Assembly (NCBI GenBank): GCA_012974315.1
Contig: JAAXQI010000105.1
Coordinates: forward strand, 1-5,074
Reading direction: 5' to 3'
DNA from: Desulfobacterales bacterium
GTDB lineage: Bacteria > Desulfobacterota > Desulfobulbia > Desulfobulbales > BM004
DNA: 5,074 bases
Shown in pieces: positions 1 through 4,083 of this stretch. The position numbers and the translations under genes were made by a program. The notes beneath the pieces are model-generated. The model made no database searches and was not told the origin of the DNA. It was given only the letters and a program-made list of their open reading frames with translations. Each line of letters begins with the position of its first letter. Positions within the stretch are counted from its first letter, which is position 1.

Positions 1-33
1 TCGTCGGCAGCGTCAGATGTGTATAAGAGACAG
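1..33 (+). other. Illumina Nextera read-1 adapter (artefact)
   Basis: Bases 1-14 read TCGTCGGCAGCGTC and bases 15-33 read AGATGTGTATAAGAGACAG. Together these are the standard Nextera read-1 transposase adapter, the second part being the Tn5 mosaic end. The match is exact. This is library-preparation sequence left at a contig edge, not genomic DNA and not a natural Tn5 element. Genomic sequence begins at 34, and the contig should be trimmed there. No matching adapter is seen at the right-hand end. Confidence 0.97.
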
Positions 34-68
34 ATTAATGAGCGGTCATTTCTACAAAATTATATGGG

Positions 69-97
69 TTGACTGACTTGTAGGGCATGCTTATATT
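69..97 (+). promoter_or_regulatory. Sigma-70-type promoter of the FmdB-family gene
   Basis: TTGACT (69-74) matches the -35 consensus at five of six positions. A 17 bp spacer follows, then TATATT (92-97) matches the -10 consensus at five of six. Transcription would start near 104, giving a leader of roughly 37 nt before the ATG at 141. Spacing and both boxes are close to ideal, so constitutive expression is likely. I see no obvious operator. Confidence 0.65.
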
Positions 98-140
98 CAT
101 GTTTTACTGATGGGAAGATTATTATTAAGGAGATAAAAAA

Positions 141-356
141 ATGCCTATTTACGAATATAGATGCAAGGATTGTGAGACGGTTTTTGAAACCTTTGTTTCA
201 TCTATTCCAGATGCTGACAAGGTAGTCTGCAAGAAATGTGAAAGCAAAAATGTGGAAAAGCAGATTTCTACATTTGCAAGCCGTTTGTCAGGCAGCTCAA
301 GCAATGCTCCGGCAGGGGCGCTTTCCGGGTGTTCATCCAAGTCGGGCTTCTCCTGA
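141..356 (+). CDS. FmdB-family zinc ribbon protein
   Basis: This is a small soluble protein of 71 residues. The N-terminus MPIYEYRCKDC is the hallmark of the FmdB/CxxC-CxxC-SSSS family. Four cysteines in two CxxC pairs (C8/C11 and C30/C33) should bind one zinc ion, forming a zinc ribbon. The C-terminal third is Ser/Gly/Ala-rich, with an SSS run at 52-54 and an extra cysteine at 64, as is usual for the family. Family members are annotated as putative regulators because of FmdB of the formamidase/acetamidase locus in Methylophilus; the molecular role of most is unknown. The start is well supported: AAGGAG (127-132) lies 8 bp before the ATG, and the family always starts MPxYEY. The gene has its own promoter and terminator, so it appears to be monocistronic. 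No amidase gene is nearby, so a link to amide metabolism is not supported here. Confidence 0.93.
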   Translation: MPIYEYRCKDCETVFETFVSSIPDADKVVCKKCESKNVEKQISTFASRLSGSSSNAPAGALSGCSSKSGFS

Positions 357-394
357 GCATGACATTCTGGGGGCCAGGTGGTTCCTTTTATATA

Positions 395-438
395 AGGGCT
401 GTCAGTTTGATACTTTTAACTGGCGGCCCTGTTTTTTT
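395..438 (+). terminator. Rho-independent terminator of the FmdB-family gene
   Basis: An 11 bp stem is formed by AGGGCTGTCAG (395-405) and CTGGCGGCCCT (420-430), including two G-U wobbles, around a 14 nt A/T-rich loop. It is followed by a run of seven T (432-438). The hairpin begins 38 bp after the stop codon at 354-356. The orientation serves only the plus strand, since the minus strand has no T-run after the stem. Confidence 0.85.
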
Positions 439-563
439 GTCGGTCTCGGAATAAATAGATGTCAGTTGTTAGCCGACAACGGACATGTGTACCCTTGTAA
501 CTCTTTGATGATGCACCGTGGCTCTTGGTATGTTTTAGCTTTATACGAATTTATTCTCTCTTA

Positions 564-639
564 GGGTAAATATCCCGCTGCTTGCAGCGTTATTGTTGGA
601 AATATCCTTTGTTGAGATACCCCGTAGCTTGCTGCGGGG
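564..639. repeat. Pair of REP-like palindromes at the 3' end of ftsB
   Basis: Two compact hairpins lie 30 bp apart, both with a CTTG loop on the plus strand. Hairpin 1 is CGCTG (576-580), CTTG, CAGCG (585-589). Hairpin 2 is CCCCGTAG (620-627), CTTG, CTGCGGGG (632-639), with one G-U wobble. Read on the minus strand, each hairpin is followed by a similar GGATATTT(A)CC box (564-576 and 598-607), so the unit appears twice: hairpin plus box. This looks like a bacterial interspersed mosaic or REP-type element. Hairpin 2 starts only 4 bp past the ftsB stop codon and could stabilise or end that transcript, but no T-run follows on the minus strand, so I do not call it an intrinsic terminator. Confidence 0.6.
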
Positions 640-643
640 AGTT

Positions 644-949
644 TCATTTTTTCTTCTTGAATATGTAGAGAGTCTCATTTTCTTTGAGCATGCCATAATC
701 TTTTCTTGCCTTTTCCTCAAGATAGTCAGGGTCATTCTGGAGCCTGTCAATTTCCTCCTGTACGGCCTTGTTCTCTTCCCCCAATCTTTTGTTTTCAGCC
801 TGGACCTTTTTTAGCTCTTCCTGGGCTCGAAACAAGTCCAGGATGCCCCTGTTGGGAGCAAAAATAATCCAGATTAAGAGAAATAGGGCGAAAAATAAAC
901 CTGCGTATGACAGGAGTTTTTTTTCGCGGCTGGTAAAGTTTTTGAGCAT
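644..949 (-). CDS. ftsB: FtsB/DivIC-family cell-division protein
   Basis: The product is a 101-residue single-pass inner-membrane protein of the septum formation initiator (FtsB/DivIC) family. Known FtsB joins FtsL and FtsQ in the divisome and helps activate septal peptidoglycan synthesis. What is visible: a short basic cytoplasmic N-terminus, one hydrophobic membrane segment (about 13-30), a charged heptad-like coiled coil rich in Glu, Lys and Leu (about 36-72), and the family's C-terminal signature around DPDYLEEKARKDYGM (73-87). It ends in a lysine tail. The length matches E. coli FtsB (about 103). The start ATG at 947-949 is preceded by a modest AGGA 4 nt upstream. The usual neighbour in many bacteria (eno) is not present; the gene stands alone between the REP-like pair and a divergent DUF523 gene. 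FtsB and DivIC belong to one family, so the symbol rests on the Gram-negative setting. Confidence 0.85.
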   Translation of the reverse strand: MLKNFTSREKKLLSYAGLFFALFLLIWIIFAPNRGILDLFRAQEELKKVQAENKRLGEENKAVQEEIDRLQNDPDYLEEKARKDYGMLKENETLYIFKKKK

Positions 950-1021
950 GAGTTCCTGTGCTGGATTGTCAAAAAAGGTTTTATTCCTGGATAAAATTAT
1001 GTTTAGGATGGTTTGTTTCTC

Positions 1022-1049
1022 TTCACATTTAACGGATAAAAAGTATTAT
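1022..1049 (+). promoter_or_regulatory. Candidate promoter for the DUF523 gene
   Basis: TTCACA (1022-1027) matches the -35 consensus at five of six, and after a 16 bp spacer TATTAT (1044-1049) matches the -10 at five of six. Transcription would begin near 1056, giving a leader of about 105 nt that includes the palindrome at 1116-1138. This is a match by eye only. Confidence 0.4.
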
Positions 1050-1053
1050 CACA
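1045..1053 (-). promoter_or_regulatory. Candidate extended -10 promoter for ftsB
   Basis: Read on the minus strand the sequence is TGTGATAAT: a TG-extended -10 element with a hexamer (GATAAT) matching the consensus at five of six. It lies about 95 bp before the ftsB start. The -35 region is poor (TTGCAC or ATTGCA at 15-16 bp), as is common for extended -10 promoters. It overlaps the -10 of the opposite candidate promoter. Confidence 0.35.
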
Positions 1054-1115
1054 GAATATGTGCATGTGCAATTGGAACCGGCTTAAATACGAAAGATTTT
1101 GTACCTTAAGAAAAA

Positions 1116-1138
1116 GGAACAGATTTTAAATCTGTCCC
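1116..1138. repeat. GGAACAGATT-type interspersed palindrome
   Basis: This is a 23 bp inverted repeat with arms GGAACAGATT (1116-1125) and AATCTGTCCC (1129-1138) around the 3-base centre TTA. There is one internal mismatch. It resembles the widely scattered GGGACAGATT...AATCTGTCCC palindromes I know from many Desulfobacterota and other environmental genomes, often near REP-associated (Y1-type) transposases; no such transposase is in this window. It lies 22 bp upstream of the DUF523 start, so it would form a hairpin in that gene's leader. No T-run follows, so it is not a terminator. Confidence 0.55.
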
Positions 1139-1160
1139 CAGGTGAACTCGTAATCATCGA

Positions 1161-1568
1161 ATGAAAATTTACCTTGTCAGTGCTTGTTTATTGGGACTTA
1201 AAACCCGGTACGATGGAAGAGCTATTCCCTGTCATGCATGTAGGAAGGCAGTCGCAGGGGCAGTATGTATACCAATCTGCCCGGAACAGCTTGGTGGTCT
1301 GCCAACCCCAAGAATGGCGGCAAACCTGGTTGGCGGTGACGGTCATGATGTGCTTGCAGGACATGCCAGGGTGATTACCAGAAACGGTGAGGATGTAACT
1401 GAAAATTTTATCCTGGGTGCTCAACAGGTTTTAGAAATTGCCCGGCAACATGATATTGCAAAGGTGTTCCTCAAGGCAAGGAGCCCATCCTGCGGCATTG
1501 GGCCAAAGGTGGGTGTGACGGCAGCCTTACTTATATCTGAAGGTTATACAGTTGTTGAAATGGAATGA
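1161..1568 (+). CDS. DUF523 (TudS-type) iron-sulfur protein, short form
   Basis: This is a 135-residue soluble protein with the DUF523 signatures in order: VSACLLG (6-12), RYDG (16-19), PICPEQLGGLPTPR (38-51), GEDVT (76-80) with F83 and GA (86-87), LKARSPSCG (104-112), and GVTAALL (117-123). The characterised member of this family, TudS, removes sulfur from 2-thiouracil using a [4Fe-4S] cluster held by three cysteines. C9, C40 and C111 sit in the three conserved motifs and are the likely cluster ligands (inference). Extra cysteines occur at 24, 27 and 36. Two differences from the usual family pattern: the cysteine often seen just before RYDG is Thr15, and the loop between SPSCG and GVTAALL is about 4 residues instead of the usual longer YDGTFSG-containing stretch. 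The ATG is the only possible start before an in-frame stop at 1143-1145; the nearest SD-like AGGTGA is 15 nt away, so initiation may be weak. The true substrate is unknown. Confidence 0.85.
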   Translation: MKIYLVSACLLGLKTRYDGRAIPCHACRKAVAGAVCIPICPEQLGGLPTPRMAANLVGGDGHDVLAGHARVITRNGEDVTENFILGAQQVLEIARQHDIAKVFLKARSPSCGIGPKVGVTAALLISEGYTVVEME

Positions 1569-1594
1569 TTTTTAAAATCTTTAACCTTTATCCG

Positions 1595-1620
1595 TTGTCG
1601 TCATATGAACCTGACGACGA
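1595..1620. terminator. Weak hairpin between convergent DUF523 and tatC genes
   Basis: TTGTCGTCA (1595-1603) pairs with TGACGACGA (1612-1620), giving a 9 bp stem with one G-U wobble and an 8 nt loop. It lies in the 76 bp gap between two genes that end towards each other, where a shared terminator would be expected. Neither strand has a proper T-run after the stem, so termination is only a possibility. Confidence 0.3.
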
Positions 1621-1644
1621 TTAATATTCCGTTTGCCTCACCCC

Positions 1645-2337
1645 TCATAACTTCATCATCTTCAGGACAATAATTCCTATTTCATAAAGCAGATAAAGTG
1701 GACCACCCATGAGCAGCATGTTGACAACATCAGGTGTGGGGGTCAGGAGTGCTGCCATGATACTGATGATGAGTACCGCGTAGCGGCGATGTTTCTCAAA
1801 GGTTTGACGGGAGCAGATTCCCACCTTTGCAGCAAATACCATAAAAATGGGAAGCTCGAATATTACCCCGAACGCCAGGATAAAGATGGTAACGAAATTT
1901 ACAAATCTGCTGATGGCTATCACCGGCTTGAGCTGGTCGGATTGGAAGCCAAGGAGAAACTTGACGCCATAGGGCAGGGTGATGAAATAGCAGAAACCTG
2001 CACCAAGGTAAAAAAGTACGGTGGTAAAGAAGACAAAACAGGCAAGTGTTGATTCTTCGAGTTTGAATGGTTTGCCCAGGGCCATCCAGAAACAGTAGAG
2101 GATTCCCGGCATAAGGACAAACAGGGTCACAAATAAAGAAAGCTTTACATGGGCTAGAAAAGGTTCAGCTACGGTAAAAAAAGACAGTTGCTGATCGAGG
2201 TGATTTTGCAGACCTGCAAGTACTGTGGGCGAAAGTACATAAAGGGCTCCAGTTCCTATGATGACTGAAAATCCAAGGAGACGGATTGATTTTCGAAGTT
2301 CTGACAGGAATATGAGGAGGTTGCTGTTTATTTTCAA
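1645..2337 (-). CDS. tatC: Twin-arginine translocase subunit TatC
   Basis: TatC is the polytopic inner-membrane receptor of the Tat pathway, which exports folded proteins carrying twin-arginine signal peptides and works with TatA/TatB. The 230 residues are slightly shorter than usual (about 240-250). Visible family marks: cytoplasmic SELRK (12-16), AEPF followed by KLSLF (57-69) in the first periplasmic loop and TM2, P77 and FW (83-84), LAFGVIFELP (154-163, with the conserved Glu161), and TPTPDV (199-204) followed by a P-LYLLYE stretch (213-219). Six hydrophobic segments fall near 18-40, 62-84, 98-122, 146-170, 187-201 and 205-226. The start is TTG at 2335-2337; an in-frame stop lies 9 codons upstream and no ATG or GTG is available between. 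This start puts the ELR motif at the normal distance from the N-terminus, but no clear Shine-Dalgarno site precedes it. No tatA or tatB lies within the window. Confidence 0.93.
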   Translation of the reverse strand: MKINSNLLIFLSELRKSIRLLGFSVIIGTGALYVLSPTVLAGLQNHLDQQLSFFTVAEPFLAHVKLSLFVTLFVLMPGILYCFWMALGKPFKLEESTLACFVFFTTVLFYLGAGFCYFITLPYGVKFLLGFQSDQLKPVIAISRFVNFVTIFILAFGVIFELPIFMVFAAKVGICSRQTFEKHRRYAVLIISIMAALLTPTPDVVNMLLMGGPLYLLYEIGIIVLKMMKL

Positions 2338-2462
2338 GACGTTTTTACAATGTAATATTTGTCATTACTGGGTTACGCTGAAACTTGATATATTCGTAAA
2401 AAGTCTCGTAGTCATCAGCGGGGCCTAATAATATCAGTTGGTTACGTGCGTAATGCCTGTCC

Positions 2463-2595
2463 GCATCGTGTTTTCGAAGTCGGAGTTTATACCCCTCAGG
2501 TAAGCACCCTTAAAAGCAGGGCATAAACTTCGACTCCGAGGGGGCACAGAAAAGAGTGCCCTGAAAGGGTGCTTATCTACGATGCCGATAAACTT
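2463..2595. repeat. Cluster of interleaved inverted repeats (possible structured RNA or degraded mobile element)
   Basis: Several long pairings occur within about 130 bp. A: 2473-2490 with 2523-2540, about 18 bp with one mismatch and two wobbles. B: 2498-2511 with 2565-2578, 14 bp with one wobble. C: GGGCAC (2542-2547) with GTGCCC (2556-2561), perfect with an 8 nt loop. D: CCCCTC (2492-2497) with GAGGGG (2538-2543). E: GCATCGT (2463-2469) with ACGATGC (2579-2585), enclosing the rest. The order A-B-A'-B' means stems A and B cannot be nested; they are either alternatives or form a pseudoknot. ATAAACTT recurs at 2523 and 2588, so part of arm A (2483-2490) can instead pair at 2588-2595, which would enclose stem B. 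It lies upstream of the serS promoter candidate, so it is not in the serS leader; it could be in a tatC leader, a separate RNA, or a repeat element with no RNA function. Confidence 0.55.
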
Positions 2596-2688
2596 AGTAA
2601 CAGAAAATAACGTTTTTCGCATGCAAAGACCGAAAGAGTTTCTTATAAAATATTTGGCAGCTACTGTGTAATTTTTCTCATTATGCGA

Positions 2689-2717
2689 TTGACAGTACTG
2701 GTGTGTTTCACTAATAG
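2689..2717 (+). promoter_or_regulatory. Candidate serS promoter
   Basis: A perfect -35 box TTGACA (2689-2694) is followed by 17 bp and TAATAG (2712-2717), a weak -10 (three of six). A 15 bp spacer to ACTAAT (2710-2715) is the alternative. The start of transcription would lie near 2724, leaving a leader of about 65 nt without a T-box or other known aminoacyl-tRNA synthetase leader. A small perfect palindrome CAGTACTG (2693-2700) overlaps the -35 box. Confidence 0.45.
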
Positions 2718-2787
2718 TAGTTGCCTGAGCAAAGATCAACAATCATATTGCAAACGAAGATTCATTAAAAAAATATAAGGCCTGACT

Positions 2788-4053
2788 ATGCTTGAATTAC
2801 GTTTTATCAGAGAGAACCTGGAGCTGGTTAAAGAAAAAACAGAACTCCGGGGGATTAAAGACTCCAGGGTAGAGGATTTTGCAGCAGTCGATATAAAGAG
2901 GCGCAAGTTGCTTGCTGAACTTGAGAGTTTACGCAACAAACGTAAGACAGTCTCAAGTGAAATTGCTGAACTTAAAAAACAGAAGAAGGATGCCGACTCT
3001 CTGATTCTGGAAATGCGTGGGGCAGGAGAGCGTATTAAGGAACTTGAGAAGCAGGTGGCTTCTGTTGAAGAAAACCTGCAGGCTATCGTTATGGGAATTC
3101 CCAACCTGTGCGATGACTCTGTCCCGCAGGGTATGGATGAAAGTGAAAATGTTGAAGTCCGGCAATGGGGCAGTATCCCTGAATTTACCTTTGACCCTAA
3201 ACCTCACTGGGAGATTGGTGAAGGTTTGGATATTCTGGATTTTGATCGGGCCGCAAAGCTTTCAGGGGCCCGCTTTGCCTTGCTCAAGGGATTCGGTTCA
3301 AAATTGGAACGTGGGCTGACCAATTTCATGCTTGATCTTCATACCCAGAAACATGGCTATATAGAGGTGCTGCCACCTTTTATGGTTAATTCCGCCTCGA
3401 TGACTGCAACCGGACAGCTTCCCAAATTCGAGGATGACCTTTTCAAAATAAAAGATTGGGATCTCTACCTGATTCCCACAGCTGAGGTGCCTGTGACAAA
3501 TATTCATCGGGATGAGACTTTGGCGGAAAAACAACTGCCAATCAAGTACTGCTCCTATACCCCCTGTTTCCGTTCAGAGGCGGGGTCATACGGCAAGGAT
3601 ACCAGGGGGCTTATCCGGCAGCACCAGTTTGACAAGGTTGAACTTGTAAAGTTCACCCGTCCCGAGGATTCTATTGACGAACTTGAAGCATTGCTGGCCG
3701 ATGCTGAGGAAGTACTGCAGTTGCTTAAATTGCCTTACAGGGTTGTAACTTTGTGTACCGGGGATCTTGGCTTTTCTGCAATTAAGACCTATGACATAGA
3801 GGTTTGGATGCCGGCCCAGAACAAGTACCGGGAAATTTCGTCCTGCAGTAATTTTGGGGATTTCCAAGCCAGGCGGGGAGGTATACGCTACCGGCCCAGG
3901 GACAGCAAGAAAAGTGAACTGGTACACACCTTAAATGGCAGCGGCCTTGCAGTTGGCCGCACCCTGGCAGCCATCCTGGAAAACTGCCAGCGTGATGACG
4001 GCTCAATTTATCTGCCTGAAGTTCTGGAACCTTATTTCGAGAAGAGATTTTAG
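2788..4053 (+). CDS. serS: Seryl-tRNA synthetase
   Basis: This enzyme charges tRNA-Ser (and tRNA-Sec, where present) with serine, using ATP, in the cytosol. The 421 residues are full length for bacterial SerRS. The N-terminal domain (about 1-105) is a long charged helical hairpin that in known structures grips the long variable arm of tRNA-Ser. The class II catalytic core follows: the serine-binding TAEVP loop (231-235), motif 2 beginning FRSEAGSYGKDTRG (261-274) and running through RQHQF (277-281), then KVEL (283-286), REISSCSNFGDFQ (348-360), and motif 3 NGSGLAVGRTLAAILEN (383-399) with Ser385 and Arg391 at the expected places. All key residues I can recognise are present. AAGG (2777-2780) lies 7 bp before the ATG, and the start MLELRFIREN matches the family N-terminus. 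The gene is alone, with tatC divergent upstream and a GGDEF gene convergent 8 bp downstream. Confidence 0.98.
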   Translation: MLELRFIRENLELVKEKTELRGIKDSRVEDFAAVDIKRRKLLAELESLRNKRKTVSSEIAELKKQKKDADSLILEMRGAGERIKELEKQVASVEENLQAIVMGIPNLCDDSVPQGMDESENVEVRQWGSIPEFTFDPKPHWEIGEGLDILDFDRAAKLSGARFALLKGFGSKLERGLTNFMLDLHTQKHGYIEVLPPFMVNSASMTATGQLPKFEDDLFKIKDWDLYLIPTAEVPVTNIHRDETLAEKQLPIKYCSYTPCFRSEAGSYGKDTRGLIRQHQFDKVELVKFTRPEDSIDELEALLADAEEVLQLLKLPYRVVTLCTGDLGFSAIKTYDIEVWMPAQNKYREISSCSNFGDFQARRGGIRYRPRDSKKSELVHTLNGSGLAVGRTLAAILENCQRDDGSIYLPEVLEPYFEKRF

Positions 4054-4083
4054 AACAGACACTAGTTAATCTCTATTCTGTTC
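4053..4083. terminator. Possible weak bidirectional hairpin at the serS/GGDEF junction
   Basis: GAACAGA (4053-4059) pairs perfectly with TCTGTTC (4077-4083) over a 17 nt loop, spanning the stop codons of two convergent genes. On the plus strand it is followed by a T-rich stretch (about 4088-4098) that is not adjacent. The 7 bp stem and large loop make this a weak candidate. Confidence 0.2.

Larger units (their letters stand above)
2338..2787. other. 450 bp gene-free gap between divergent tatC and serS
   Basis: I see no convincing gene here. From left to right it holds: a short inverted repeat CGCTGA (2376-2381) / TCAGCG (2415-2420); a tight palindrome TTACG-TG-CGTAA (2442-2453), operator-like; a large cluster of interleaved inverted repeats (2463-2595, listed separately); an A/T-rich stretch (about 2640-2680); and a serS promoter candidate (2689-2717). 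I could not find a good promoter for tatC on the minus strand; a TATAAA box (2487-2492 read on the minus strand) falls inside the repeat cluster with a poor -35. Confidence 0.6.

Noticed and set aside
15..33. Natural Tn5 transposon end
   Set aside because: The mosaic end is directly joined to the Nextera-specific TCGTCGGCAGCGTC tag at the contig edge, so it is a library artefact.
437..480. Further hairpin after the FmdB-gene terminator (TTGTCGG 437-443 / CCGACAA 473-479)
   Set aside because: The stem is only 7 bp with a 29 nt loop and overlaps the T-run of the terminator; it could easily occur by chance.
541..750. 69-codon minus-strand open frame overlapping the end of ftsB
   Set aside because: Its N-terminal half is the ftsB 3' end in another frame and its C-terminal half is a translation of the two REP-like hairpins.
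768..1109. 113-codon plus-strand open frame opposite ftsB
   Set aside because: It lies antisense to most of ftsB and then continues into the promoter region, with no family resemblance.
1789..2052. 87-codon plus-strand open frame inside tatC
   Set aside because: It is fully antisense to a clear tatC; its charged composition is what the complement of a hydrophobic membrane gene gives.
2463..2595. Integron attC site or retron msr/msd
   Set aside because: The island folds like a large palindrome, but I see no GTTRRRY/RYYYAAC core pair, integrase, gene cassettes or reverse transcriptase in the window.
2434..2742. 102-codon minus-strand open frame in the tatC-serS gap
   Set aside because: It runs straight through the long inverted repeats, covers the serS promoter candidate, and has no recognisable domain. 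The frame looks like a by-product of the palindromic repeats, though a repeat-derived peptide cannot be excluded.
2718..2787. T-box or other synthetase leader before serS
   Set aside because: The leader is only about 65 nt with no T-box core sequence, specifier stem or terminator hairpin.
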